Origin: Xanthostigma xanthostigma
Lineage: Eukaryota; Arthropoda; Insecta; Raphidioptera; Raphidiidae
Direction: 5' to 3'
NCBI GenBank assembly: GCA_963575645.1
Contig: OY754470.1
Span: 3,852,501 to 3,916,500 of the forward strand
Length of the DNA: 64,000 bases
The notes under the pieces are model-generated. The model was given only the letters and a program-made list of their open reading frames with translations, did no database searches and was not told the origin of the DNA. Every line of letters begins with the position of its first letter. The first letter of the stretch is position 1. This document shows, piece after piece, positions 24,655-37,393 of the stretch. The translations under genes and the position numbers were made by a program.

Positions 24655-25690
24655 GAGGCCCGTCCCGGATCACCCGGGTACAAAACTGTTCTGGAAATAT
24701 TAGCTTGACCCTCGCATCTACACAGAAAGATTTATCAAAGTACTGAAACAAAACTGTCCTATTTCGTGATGGAAATTATTTATTTACAATAATAAACGTT
24801 TAACAAAACAGTTAAACAAATAAACAGAAAGCACTTCTTTATAACGTAACAGAAACAAAACGACAGTTCTAAATAATAAAATAGAAGAATACAAAGTCAC
24901 TATACAACTATATACTTAAGATTATTTACAACACAGGAATATGCCAAAATTTATTTATTACACTTATTTATTAACTATATACAGTTCTATTTATTTCGTA
25001 CACTATTATTTACACAGTTCATTTATTTATTTATCTGAGCAGTTACCTCGGTATTGTTCATTGACTGTTAATTTATGTCGATTGTTCACACAATGTATCA
25101 CTGTCCCCGTACGATTCTGTATGATGTATCACTGTCGTATCATGACTGTCCCCGATCGTGAGCTATCCCGTGGTTTATGTAGGCGCTGGATCGTTCTTTC
25201 CTTTGTTGCTTTCATTGTTGTCTGGAATTTGGCGACAAAGCTCTTTTTACCTACGCATAGAACAACAATCAAGAACAGCAATCAACAAACAACAGCAATC
25301 AACTAACAACAATGTTAGAACAACAATCAAGGCGATTGTTGTCCCCCACAACAATATGTGTCTCCTTGTTAGAACGACATGTCGATTGTTGTCTCACCAA
25401 CTTCTTTGTCGTCTCAACGGGGAGTTTGTAACAGTACATTGTTTTGATGTATCTCTCAAGATTTGGCCAGCGTTAGCCATGTAAGCGTAAGAAAATGAAA
25501 ACACCGTCCTAGATCATCCATTTTGTACAAAATATTTACAAATATGGAAACCTTCCTCGTTTATCGTTTTTTCTATTAGTGAAAACCGTATGAAAATCAG
25601 TTCGGTAGTTTTTGAGTTTATCGCGTTCAGACAGACAGACGCGGCGGGGGGACTAGCCGTTACTAGCGACATCGTACGGGTTAGCAGATG
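24655..25690 (+). mobile_element. Retroposon ends around an interior of unknown origin
   Basis: The left part has a retroposon head, AGGCCCGTCCCGGATCACCC. The right part (about 25545-25660) has a matching type of tail: GGAAACCTTCCTCG, TCAGTTCGGTAGTTTTTGAG, then TTCAGACAGACAGACGC. In between, low-complexity AACAACAATCAA repeats occupy about 25260-25345. The frames here, up to 121 codons, are low-complexity and not credible proteins. Confidence 0.5.
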
Positions 25691-26299
25691 TGCATTTTCT
25701 TACGGGACTTTGGGTCATTAATAAAAAAACAAACCAAAAGTAATTCACGGAATAGTTTGGCAATGCAATTATATAAGCATGTGAAAATCTAAGAATGAAT
25801 GAGCTTTAATTTGTTTTATTAAACTTGTGAGTGAGTGACTACTACAATTTCCGATCAGAATTGTAAATATTCGAGAAGCACCTTATTCTTTTCTAAATTA
25901 CGAAGCTATAGATTGCTTGCACGGAAAAGAATAGATGCGAGAGAGTCGAACTAGCGGTTACCTAAATTGGGTCGCGACCCACTTGCGAAGAGTTGGACGC
26001 ATGCGCCGTGCAAATTATCATGTACGATTCGCGCTGTTACTTTGCACACCTATTTTCGCATTCTTGTGCCGTAATTTAATTGTTTCGTAATGCACAAACT
26101 ATGTAAGTATTCGTGACATCATTCTTGGATGGTATTGCGACGAGAGTTAAAGATGTTTGAAGCTGGAGAAACAGACTGATGAATTGCTTGACGATTGTTA
26201 TATTATATACACAATGCAACAGAACGTTTCAGACAAATCCTCCTATAGTGTTTATTGAATCGATACAAAATTAATGATGAGTGCACTCGGGTGACGCCG

Positions 26300-26740
26300 G
26301 ACCGGAACATTTAGACCCCTTTAAAAAAATGCGATTTTTGACGAAAACCGAAATCTTTCGGAACTTTGGCAAAATCATCACGCTTATAGAAAAAATCACG
26401 CTGTATCCAATGAGCACAAACAAACGTCTGTGTGTCTTTTGGTTTAGAAGTTATTTGCGTTTATAGTTTTCAGAAAATCATATAAAACCTCCGAATGGCC
26501 GTAGTTTCCAAACTAAAAAAAATACAGACGTTTGCTTAGGCCCATTGAATTCAGGGTAATTTTTTCTCTAAGCTTTCTGAAATTCAAAAGTATATTAAAG
26601 AATTCGGTTTTTGCCAATTTTTTTAAGGCATATCCCTTCAAAAAAATTCAATTTTTGACGAGGAACGAAATCTTTCGGAACTGTGGCAAAATCATCACGC
26701 TTATAGAAAACATCACACTGAATATATCAAAACAAATGGA
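26300..26740 (+). repeat. 317-bp tandem repeat, plus-orientation locus (about 1.4 units)
   Basis: ATTTTTGACG followed by a GAAATCTTTCGGAACT module occurs at 26334 and again at 26651, a spacing of 317 bp. The unit also holds AAAATCATCACGCTTATAG, ATACAGACGTTTG and ATAAAACCTCCGAATGGCCG. The same unit, with the same period, is found inverted at 54270-54660. It is either a satellite fragment or a transposon with internal tandem units. Confidence 0.85.
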
Positions 26741-26760
26741 TGATCCATAATTTTTACGAC

Positions 26761-28345
26761 AATGTTTCTGTGCTCATTTTTGACTGTTTCAAAGTAGTAA
26801 AAGAAGTCTGGTAGACTTTAACGGATGTCATCTAGCGTATATAACCATGCCAAGACGATGTCACTAGCAGTTAATTACATTAGATAATTGCATTATATTA
26901 AACACAGTATAAGAATGAATGAGTATATTATGGAAGTGAAAGTCCGAATAATAAAGATGCCAAGATGCCGTTCTACAAAGAAAGTATGTAGGTACCCATC
27001 AACACACAAGTGGTAGCCCTGCTTCTCAACATTTTTCAGTATTGCCGCAGTTGTTTGTAACTGGGGATCGACTACGAGTGTAAATTCTGCATGTCGATTT
27101 TTTTTTAATTGTATCAGAGCTCATCCATCTTTATTGTCGTCACTTATATAAAATTATTCCATTAATAATCAATACATTATGACAGACTTAAGAGATCAGC
27201 ACTGTTTGAACTTCTCGCAACAGCTGGCCAAGGACAAAACAATTTCAAATCGTTTTTATTGGTATTACGTACACATAAACAAAGTTAAGTTTAAGAACGA
27301 TGATTGTTCGAAGTGTTGTTGTTAATTTATTTGCTTCAAAAGTATAATTTTAGCACGTTCAAAGCTTTGGGAGTTTATAAAAGATTAATGGCCTATCAAT
27401 GACAGTGTGTGCCAGAACTATAATACAGATCTAGAAACGGTAATATGGTTCGCTTTTGTGGAGGCATAATGATTATTAAAGTCAGTAAAATAAAGATATC
27501 ATAAGAAGGCTATTGTAGGAAGACAAGGAAAACATACGAAGGCAATAACAAAAATGACTTCAATAATGGTCACTCTGTGGAAAGTACTGAAAAGCACTGA
27601 AAACATTTTCAACTAAATATGAGAAAATGATAAATTGAAAGTATGAATAAATAATCCTAAAGTTGGTGATAATAAAAATATGCACTTCTGAAAATAAAAT
27701 AGATTTAAGATAATAAATTGTCCTTGACGTTTTATCACTAAAAAATTTGATTGCTGTTTTCAAAATAACATCTTAAATAAAATAACATCTTATTTGCTTG
27801 ATTTTAGATCAATTCCTATTAGTCATAGTTAATGCCTAATATTTTTAAAATTCTAAATATTTTTTAATTGCATTGCAATTTAATATCAACAACATACGCT
27901 TTTGTGGTAATATGACAGATTTAATGCCAAATTAGGTTATCATTTGTGATAAACTCCTCATATGTTTGTTGTTAAATAATTTCTCTTGTATATTTGGTTT
28001 TTATTTACCTATTGTCAATCGTGTTATGAATTATGATAACGTAGAATCCGTCAGCGCTCCAAATTGATAGAGTACAATGCAATATTTGTAATTAAATACC
28101 CAAACATCTCATGTCATATTTTTGGTATGTTGATTTTTATTGCGTAAAAACATCTAACGTTAAATCACGTCATCCACATTCCAATGTTCGGTTTCTGGTA
28201 AGACGCTAAAAGTACTTTTTACCTTGAAAATCATTGTATTTTTCAATGACAAATTTGTAATTTTATGTTAGTTAAATTGACTCTTAAATTAATTAAGAGC
28301 ATAATTCGATTCTTGAATTGTACTGTGAAATTTAAAGGAAAACTC
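26761..28345. other. Intronic AT-rich stretch, nothing recognised
   Basis: No bounded element, RNA gene or convincing coding frame was seen. Overall composition is strongly AT-rich. Confidence 0.45.
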
Positions 28346-28530
28346 CTTGGCACAAGATCAATAAATGAAGGAAAATTGCATTTAATCTACGAACGTTGGA
28401 TAGGTACCTACTCTTAAAAATCTTGACATATCGCTGATTGAATATTGACAGCATTTAATGCTCTAAAGATGATACACAGAGTATCGAAACGTCAGTAGAT
28501 TGTTGGTTCATTTATTGATCTTGTGCCACG
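28346..28530. mobile_element. Element with 22-bp perfect inverted ends and a GAAACGTC motif
   Basis: TGGCACAAGATCAATAAATG (28348 on) is exactly inverted at 28507-28528, and the identity extends to 22 bp. Inside, CTAAAGATGATAC, a short loop, GTATCGAAACGTC (28463-28493) gives a stem followed by GAAAC. Comparable motifs sit at 33402 and 40197. It may be a relic of a Penelope-like or similar retroelement, or a plain miniature DNA element. Confidence 0.6.
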
Positions 28531-29425
28531 GAATTCTTCTTTTTTTCTCAAAAGCACTTTTATCTCGCGTTTGACGTCAAAAATCATACCAGAAATCCAG
28601 CATTAACGTAGACTTACATTTAAAATCGCTGTTTGCCGGATGACGTTCACACAATTAAGTCATTTCCACGCCAGATGAACTGTATAACTACCTGTCTTCA
28701 AACCTGCCTTCTAACTATTTCTCCATTTTTTCTGATTCATAAAATGAAGGGGGTAATTAAATATCCATTTGTCTTTTTTTTAACAAGTATCAATTCATAT
28801 TTTAGTTTCTTATAATAACTTGAAAATTCAATTGATATTTTAATCAGTTTTCAAATTAACAACATCCCTGCGAGCTCGGATGGTTCTTAAGCTTTGTCAT
28901 TAATCTTTTACATTTTCTGTATTAAATGAACCTGCCTTCCGACCACATATATGTTACTGGTTATGATGATACGAGATGCAAGGTACACGTGTGAACCACG
29001 GACATACGTGATTTGTTGCATGTTCTTTTCTTTCCGTACAGCCACCAGTTTATCGTATCATGAAAACCTGCAGGCAATTTAAAATTTGTGTTCTTTAAAA
29101 CGCAGAAAAGTAATCTCATAAAATTACTTGTAAGTCAAAAATAAATTGGTTGTTGATGACTGGTGATCAATTTTCAGTATATGGCTTGTAATTTTTGTTT
29201 TGTGATTTATAGCCAGAGAGGGAACTTCTAGGGCTGCAGTCTACTCGAAATCATTACGCGCCAAATGACTAGTTTCTCATATTTTTGTAACTCCTAGTCC
29301 TAAAAATTACGATATGAATTGTGTAAATTAATTTTTTTTGCAATATCTTTAAAAATAACAAAGCTATGGTATTTCAAAGTTTATGTTTGACAAGTGTCTG
29401 CGCTATGCAGTTCTCAGTCCCATAA

Positions 29426-29542
29426 GTGTCATATTTGTAGTGACTAAGAATATAGCAAGTCATGAAGGTAACAGACAATTAACATTAATTGTTAAATTCG
29501 TGACTTGCTATATTTTTACTTACAGGTTGCTTTATATGACAC
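29426..29542. repeat. Inverted repeat around a TAACATTAATTGTTA core
   Basis: GTGTCATATT and AGAATATAGCAAGTCA on the left are mirrored by TGACTTGCTATATTTTT and TATATGACAC on the right. The centre is itself partly self-complementary. This is a small foldback element of unknown class. Confidence 0.65.
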
Positions 29543-30333
29543 ATCGTGCCGCAGAGTGTCATAATGGCCGACCGGGCGTCGATCGGTCTCGTTTGTGATC
29601 CCACGTACAAGAAATTGAATATCTCCGTTGAATTTGAAAACACAGAAATAATGGTTTATCTTAATTATAACGACGTGACACTATCATTATTAAATATTTT
29701 CGTCCAGTGGAAGCTTTCTAATTGTTAGCAAAATATTGCAATAATGGCTAACGTGATGATTGTTATTTTTAGCAATGATTGTTGATACGTTTTGGCTATA
29801 TAGTAACTATATTTTTGTGTGGTAATAAAATATCCTACCGAATAATCCAAAACGGAACAATATTGATGTACCATCAAACTGCGTTCGTTAACGGAATGCA
29901 TATATCATTTCCTTATTAACTTCTGTATGTTAATTAAACAATAGCGGAAATGATTTAAAAGTGAAAGATAATTTGTACAAGTCCCTGTCCCACGTAACAA
30001 TACCTACCAATGCAAGTATCATTACATTTGGTACTTCGACACGCTTAGATTTGTACAAGGAATTTACTCTTTGGTAACGGTTATGAGCTGCATAATAAAA
30101 GTTACAAATAAGTACTTGCGCTCTACTATTTTATTCTAACCAATTATTAGTTAACTGCGGCAGTTCTCAACACTCTTAAAATTTTTAATTTATTCAGGTG
30201 CCTCTGTACATGTTTTCTTTTACAGTCGACTCTTTTTAAAAATAAGCTAGCGATGGCTAATAACACTTCAACATTGCCAAATTGCAAGCAGAATTGAATC
30301 TACACTTTTTAAGGTTAGAATCTACATTTCAAA

Positions 30334-30730
30334 CCATATATCTATTAATTAACTATATGAATCATTGCCTATCTTCTCAATATGCAGTGAGTGAACGCAA
30401 CAAAGCTTATCGAAAATATATCTGCGTCTCTTTCTTGGATGTAATTCCCTGATTTCTCCGATAATAAGATTGGTTGATGTACTTGCATTCAATCTGAATA
30501 AAGTATCTCTGTTTCAAAACCTTTGTCTTTTTCTATGACGTTAACATGGGCGTACCCAGCTTTTGGCCCAGGAGGGGTCAAATTAGAAATTTCTTAAGCC
30601 GGGTCCCCCGTGCTTGTTTTGCCCGCCTGGATACGCCAGTGCTTACGGCGTAAAAAAAGAATTATATGTTTGCACCCTAATGGTTCGATTGCGATTTTAC
30701 TCTTATGCTCAGTATAGAATAAAAGTATAT
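30334..30730 (+). mobile_element. Family F element copy 3 (most complete), with nested miniature element
   Basis: 397 bp between exact 8-bp direct repeats ATTTCAAA (30326-30333, 30731-30738). The ends CCATATATCTATTAATT and GAATAAAAGTATAT are weakly inverted (ATATA-TT-ATT pattern). About 30545-30645 holds an insertion with GGGCGTACCCAG and CTGGATACGCC at its ends, a miniature-element type common in insects. Copies 2 and 4 lack this insertion. Confidence 0.88.
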
Positions 30731-31633
30731 ATTTCAAAGAAATTATATGATATTTTTGTGCAGACCACCCTATACAATAGCTGCATTACAATCTTGATAC
30801 ATTTTTATTCTTGTTTGCAAATAAGAGGAAGAATGGAAGAACGAAAAAGTTGATTTATGTGTAAGTACTGTTTAAAGTTATTTGGGACAAATTAAAAGGT
30901 AACTAGTCTGTTAAGAAACTTCAGTTTTGTACGGTGAAAGATAGTATACCTGTGTTGATTAAAAGAATATAGATTTATTTGTATTTTGAATAATCGTGAT
31001 TTAAATATTAAAAAAAAATAACTACAGAGTAAAAGTGAAAGATGAAATTATTGTTGCTATAGGTGCTGAATATTGGTTGCTGTCTTCAAAACATGCCTCA
31101 ACAGTTGAACAATCTCTTTGACTTTCAAATTTGAAACGTATTACACTTATTAATTTATTTCATTCCACGGTTTATAAAATTTTTGACACCTCACTAAAAT
31201 CAAGGTGCCGTTAATTCGTTCTTTGATGTAAATGAATTGTTATACATTTTAATTAATAAAGATTTTATAACACTTGTTTCCCACAACAAAGTGGCTTCGC
31301 CAGACAAAGATTTTATAAAAAAAATGCAAATGTCTCAATAATAATTATATCCGTTAAGATCTTTATAATTATTATTATACTTATAATGGAAAGAGTCTTT
31401 CAAAGAGTTAATGTCATTGCTATTCCAATGTCATGTTCAATTTGTGTGTCATTTCATCAGGCAAAATGGCCTCTGGTCTAACTAAACAATAACTAAATGT
31501 GTGTATATAAAATATATGAACTTGTATTCATATCCACTTTACCGTTAATTTATGCACAGAAAAAAACGGTAAGGTTTTGTTTCTGTACGACCACAGCCTT
31601 CTTTGTGTCGCTACTAACACAGTTATTATGTTT

Positions 31634-31951
31634 TTAACTCTTTCCCGGTTGACCTTGAATTCATACTCTGGAGTTAGGCGGTGCATAAAGAGAGTGAGTG
31701 GTAAGTACGTGCGATCCGTCAAATGTAATAATTGGAATAAAATGTCATTGGAAGGAAACATGCTTATTTTCTAAAACAAACATTTATTAAATAAGTTATT
31801 TTATAGAAGGACTATATTATTGACGAGTTAGGGTACTGCGTAATGTGAAAGGCAGTGAGTGGAGTGGACATCTCGCGTACACACTAATACTCTCGAATTC
31901 GTCCATACTTATACCGATACGTCTCGTGGCTCCCAACCGGGAAAGGGTTAA
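31634..31951. mobile_element. piggyBac-like miniature element with TTAA target site
   Basis: 318 bp including a TTAA at each edge. The ends are TTAACTCTTTCCCGGTTG and CAACCGGGAAAGGGTTAA, so the inverted repeats directly abut TTAA, as in the piggyBac superfamily. Overlapping open frames of 65-77 codons on both strands are not transposase. The element is non-autonomous. Confidence 0.85.
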
Positions 31952-32815
31952 GCACTGAATAATAATAAACAGTTTTGTTTATTTTAAGTCTTTTTGTATC
32001 TTTCGTCAAATACAAAAATATGAAAAAGAAATTGATACAATAAATAGTTTTATTAAAACCGCTATATTTAAGTGATTTTTATCTTTTAGAATCTACAGAT
32101 AATTTCACCTGCAATGGTAACTTTGGTTGCGAAGAATTTGTTAAGCCGTGGTTTTCAGGGCATGTTTTATAATAATAAATGTCCGCAGTTTTTGGTTCTG
32201 ATTTAACCGATAAAAGACATTTTCCAGTAACTTAATTATATCTGTGTAATTATTTTGAAAAGAGAAACTGATAACTCGTATTCTATGAAACATTCTGAGG
32301 AAGTATGCAATTAAAAAAAAACAGTTGAAATGTAGGTAATTAGAACGAGTCGATATAAGATGGTGGTTAGACTGTGTTTTATGTTAAAATGGTGTAAATT
32401 GCAATAAACACTCAGACATGATAATAATATGACCTTCTCGTGATGCATGAATAATAAATTACGTAATAGTAGATAATTTACTTTGCGAATTATAATATCA
32501 TGATGCAACATTAGACAGTATAAAGTGAATTAAAGAGAAGTGTACACTCGGTGCTAAATATTGTACAAGAAACAAGAGAGTGGGCTCGTGTTTTACAGCA
32601 TAAATGGCATGGTATTTCGGTAAATTTGTTTTTATTGCTTCGGTCGCGGTCGTATAATACCTATTTACTACCAACTGTTATAATTCACGCTAAATTAAGT
32701 GGGGAGATTTCAAATTATCTCTACATAATGATGATGACGACTTTTGATATATACGAGGGTATTTTAAACTATCATTATTATTTTATAATATAGTACTCAA
32801 TAAAGGATCCCGCAC

Positions 32816-33318
32816 AAACCTTATGGGATTTGGTTCTCGGTTAAATCAATCGAAATGGTTTTATTTTATAGTTTAAAGGTCACTAAGAAAAAGTGTCCAT
32901 GGGCGCATAGAAAAATAAATTGATTTTTAGCTACAGATATGTTCAGCTAGATTTTAGATACAGGGATATCCATTGAATTCACAATCTTAAAAATCTTAAA
33001 CTCTAGAAATGTTTTCGAGTGCGCTGAATCCGAATATGACATTATTATTTTATACAGGGTGTGACACCTTCCAACAGTACCTAGATTTCGACTATTTTTC
33101 TATTTCTAAAAAAAAGCACAAATGTTGATCATGGAACATGTTTGTGAATTCAATGGATATCCCTATATCTAAAAACTCGCTAAACATTCTAGCTAAGAAT
33201 CTATTGGTTTTTAGGTTATGCGCTCATGAACACTTTTTCTTAGTGACCTTTAAACTATATAATATAAAATAAAACCATTTTCGATCAATTTAACCGAGAA
33301 CCAAATCCCATAAGGTTT
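32816..33318. mobile_element. 503-bp foldback element with about 200-bp arms
   Basis: AAACCTTATGGGATTTGGTT at the left edge is inverted at the right edge. The mirror continues through GGTTTTATTTTATA, TTTAAAGGTCACTAAGAAAA and GGGATATCCATTGAATTCAC. The centre (about 33000-33140) is unique and contains ATACAGGGTGTGACACC. No coding capacity. Confidence 0.88.
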
Positions 33319-33401
33319 ATTTATCAAAAATTAATTAATTGCTATAGTTAGTAATTAATGTTTATTTTCATAATTATTGTTTTAAATTTTCACATTTGTA
33401 C

Positions 33402-33430
33402 TTGAAAAAGTCTAAATCTATAGACGAAAC
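33402..33430 (+). other. Stem plus GAAACGTCG motif
   Basis: CTTGAAAAAGTCT, a loop, AGACGAAACGTCG lies just outside the foldback element. It is the second of three intronic copies of a stem directly followed by GAAACGT. The first block departs from the CUGANGA core expected of a hammerhead ribozyme, so this copy would not be active. Confidence 0.35.
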
Positions 33431-35970
33431 GTCGTACACTATATAAATAACTTTTTGTCCACAATCCTGCGATTTTTATTAATAATTATTTCGATGGACA
33501 CGATATCTAATAAATATTTATTTATCAAAATGTGAATCTGCAGTAATCAATAATTTTACTGATCATAGAAGCTTCGACTTCGGTCGGACTCATGGTATGA
33601 AATGTCCGTTTGGGATTTTGATGTATTCTCGTATAATATTTTCTAGTCTTCACTCGATTGTGAAATAAATTTTCGCGCACGTCACATGTATATATTCACT
33701 TTATCTTTCAATTATAATTGTTGTTGTTATTTTAATAAAGTGACGCGTTCGACGTATTCAACAAACAGATTTTGTTTTGTTTTCATTTTGTTAAAGTACA
33801 TTCATAGAAACATGACTGGTCATAAAAACATTAGAAAAAATAACGTAAATACTCTATAATTCTGAATATTATTATTCAAAGAAATTTATATTTCCATGAC
33901 GGCTAGCGGTGTTTTAATGTTATCTACGTATACTAATTATGTGCAAATTGTTCAGCCGCGTCTCTTCTTAGTAGTAAAACTAAATATTTTGGTTAAAATT
34001 AAACTCAATGTACTGTACGAATTTTAAAAGAAGACTGGTCTATGGAATGTGCTATGACCTTATTGCAGAAGAGCGCACATGCATTTTATATTAGTAAAAG
34101 ATAATGATCCTGGAACCGCTTCTATGCAATAAAGGACACAATCGTACACATCAGCGACTTCTAGCCCTTTCCCCATCGGTCTTCTTTAGCCGAGCGCACT
34201 GTACCTATATTTTAGCTATGAGATGTTCCAAGATTTATGATAATCTTTTTTTATCCTAAAATTGATGGATTAGAGATAACTATTGTATAGCCGTTTCGCG
34301 ATGCTCTGGAGTCTTCCATCAGAAATAACTAATTTCCAAAACTTTCGATTACTGCTCCTGTCCACCGTAGTACTAGGCAGTTTAAAGTTACAAAAAAAAC
34401 TAAAATAATTAAATTGCGATTTAAATTCCAGATAAACCTTCTCGTTTTCTAAATTTCTCTTGTGGCGAAATAAAATTTGCATCCTTTGTAATAATGTTCT
34501 CTTTGTCAGCTCTATGTTATTATTAAAAAATTTATCTTGTAATTTTGTTTGCGTGTTCAGATATGTTAATATTTTTAATAACATTACCGGAAACTCGTGG
34601 ATCTTGATATATCAATGCACATTCAGCCATAATGCGCCTCCGTTATTTTAATTATTTAAATAAAATCTTATTAATTGATGACATCTAAATCAACATCTGC
34701 GGCAGGAAATGATATGCAGCTCAATGCAGTTGACCCTGAACTTATAATAATAATCTGCAATCGAGAGGAATATTTTATCATTTGATTGTATATCTTGCAC
34801 GAGCCAACAGCATATTTTTAGGATTCTTATTTTTTTTTTAAACGACGAACACATGCAGTTTTCTCATGATAATATCACTATACTTAATTGTAACTGATTA
34901 TCTTTCTTTAATTTCCTTTTCTTGCGGAGTTTTCGGCTGGTTTGTATTGTAACAAAACTGTTCTTTCTGTGGTGGAGAATATTTATTTACACTTATAAAA
35001 AAAACAGAATCTTTCCATGGACGCCGGCATTGTTGTTCACTACCAGTTAGTAATGGAATATTTTTTGCTCGTGGAAGTTCGGGTGTATAGATAATACCCT
35101 ATACCAAAACGGACCATTAACGCAAGGTAATTGACGTTCACATGAGCGAAGTCGCGAAAAAAAGATGCAAGTATTTGATAAACTAAAAAAGACGCAATAT
35201 GTGTTTCACAGTTGCCTTGAAATCAAGTGCGTTTAAAGATGTTGGTCTTTCCGCACTGTACTGGAAAAACTCTCTGTGGTAGAGAAACTTTTTTATGCTA
35301 AAAGAGGGTTTTTATCGGCTTTTTCATGCAATTGTAACAGCATATAGAAGTATTTGACAACCCAGAATTATAATCTAAAAAATGGTGTTATTTACAAAAA
35401 AAAAATGGAATAAAAATAAACAAGCAGCTTGCGTTTTTCTAAGTAATATTTACGCATTGAATATTATATAAATAGAGCATCTCGTGAACAGAAATAATAT
35501 ATGAACTAAATCTAAATAAATGCAATAAAATTTATCAATTTGACACGATCTAGAAACCCATTTTTTCGATTTCTTATTTTAAAAGTAATCATTTTGTTTC
35601 TTACAACAATAATATTATGTCAAGTATTTGTTTTTATAAGTGAGAAAGCCGTAAATAATTTGTACAGATAACTGATGTCGAGTTTTAGTTTTTTTTAAAA
35701 TAGATATTAATGCACAGTTTCCTACATATTGCGTTAAAAAAAACAAAAGCATGCAAAATTTTCATTCCCCAGCAAAAAATGAAACAACCAAGAAATTATA
35801 CAAAAAAGAGAAAATCTAGGTATATAAATATAATTCTGTTTGTCAGTTCTTGGTTGGTGGTTTTATTAAAACTTAGTTTTGAGGTATAAACTTTGCACTT
35901 AATTTCATCTAGATTCGTTATTAATTCGCGTCAAACAGAATAATTTTGGATTTGTTTTTATATCTTAAGG
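33431..35970. other. Intronic stretch with one unrecognised minus-strand frame
   Basis: AT-rich. The frame at 34270-34584 on the minus strand (104 codons) has a fairly protein-like C-terminus (VDRSSNRKFWKLVISDGRL). It is preceded in another frame by an ATG-led stretch (MAECALIYQDPRVSGNVIK, from about 34631 on the minus strand) that stops early. This could be a frameshifted relic or chance. I recognise no family and do not call it a gene. Confidence 0.3.
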
Positions 35971-36265
35971 CAGCGTTTCCCAAGCTTTTTTGACCGCGGC
36001 CCGGTATGAAGTTATACAATTTTTCGTGACTCACCTTATATGAAAAAAAAACATTTATTTACAAAACAAATTGTATTTTCTATTAGAAATTAAATTAATT
36101 GTTTGTTTATTTCAAACACAAAAATTGCCAAATAATTTATTAAGAAATATATATGTAATTAAAAAATTAACAATTATATACATTCATTTAAAACTTTAGT
36201 AAATGAATTTTGTTTGTTTTTACATTTTTTTTGAGACCCGGTAACATTTTTCTACGACCCAGTGC
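35971..36265 (+). mobile_element. Degraded hAT-like element (CAGCGTTTCCCAAGC end)
   Basis: Begins CAGCGTTTCCCAAGCTTTTT and then GACCGCGGCCCGG, a terminus type seen in many animal hAT elements. A related GAGACCCGGTAAC block occurs near 36232. The right end and target duplication were not found, so the end coordinate is approximate. Confidence 0.5.
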
Positions 36266-36687
36266 CGGGTTTAAAATAGTAACGGGAAAATTATGGGTTG
36301 TGAAAATTGGCATTAATGTAAACGAAGCCGCGGCTAAAAACAAGTTGTTTGTTTTATCAGTTCTATTATCGAAGTATTGATTGAGGGTATAAAAAGTGAA
36401 ATTAAATGGTAATTATTATCACTTATCAGCTATTTATATATAATATCAGTTATCAGTTCGAATCGTTGTAAATAAAAAAAAAAAACCTGTAAAACTTATA
36501 ATCAGTAGGTACTTAAGTAATCAGTGAATGTAATATTATACGTCATAGGAAGCATGCGTCAATCAGCTGGCTGTCTGATGGTGTACAGATTGTGTTAAAT
36601 GTAGATAAACAATTGGCACGGTTCATTACTTTGCTATGACCAAATTATGTATTGATAATGAAATTTAATAATCCGCACGGGGGCTAT

Positions 36688-37393
36688 TTAGGCTAGGTTT
36701 ACATGAGAGGCGTTAAACGCACGTTAGCCAAACGCGCGTTTACAATTTCAATACAATAGGTCATATGCATAAAACTCCAAATTGGTTAAAATTTTTATTT
36801 CGAAATATATTTTAGTTCTTGATCATAACGTAATGGTTATTTTATTAATTTAATCACTGAAAAAATACAACTAATAAAAAAGAAATGTAGAAAATAAGCG
36901 CTATTTTCGAATTCTCAAAACGCATCGTGACGTCAGAGTATATATCAACAACAGTTTCCATGACGACGATGTCGTCTCACAGTAAGATTATGTCAGTATT
37001 TAGAGAAAACAACAAATAAGCTTCATTTAGAACATTGACAATTTGACATCAAGGTTGGCATGCATCGTATATCATGACGTCACATATGCCCGCGAACATG
37101 GCCGATTGTTTAAACTCTCTATTTTTGAATGTGGAATTTAATATTTTTTTTCTTATGATAATATTACATTTTTAAATGATTATCAATTTTTTTCCGTATT
37201 ATGGTTGACTAAATAATCTATTAAAAATATAAAAAAAAATCATGCATATGACCTAATAGGTCATATGCATGATTTTTTTTTATAACAGTTTATATGATAA
37301 CGCGCGTTGGTGGGCGACGCGCGATCAACGCCACGATAACGCAAATACCCTGTCTACGCGCGTCAACGCGCGCTTAGATCATGTCTAACTAAA
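36688..37393. mobile_element. Family B element copy 2, interrupted by another element
   Basis: The left part carries the modules GGCTAGGTTTACATGAGAGG, AAACGCGCGTTTACAATTTC. The right part has TTTATATGATAACGCGCGTT and AACGCGCGCTTAGATCATG. They are the two halves of the family B palindrome seen at 3788-4052, separated by about 525 bp of unrelated sequence that entered near the ATACAAT of the arm. Confidence 0.75.
36756..37281. mobile_element. Element nested in family B copy 2, with a perfect palindrome at its right edge
   Basis: Starts AGGTCATATGCAT and has the inverse ATGCATATGACCT at 37242-37254. Immediately after it the terminus is repeated once more in the first orientation. As a result 37228-37284 is a perfect 57-bp palindrome centred on 37256 (CATATGACCT AAT AGGTCATATG). 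No coding frame. TGACGTCA-like sites occur near 36930 and 37078. Confidence 0.7.

Noticed and set aside
24941-25484. 121- and 108-codon plus-strand frames
   Set aside because: They run through low-complexity AACAACAATCAA repeats and overlap each other in different frames.
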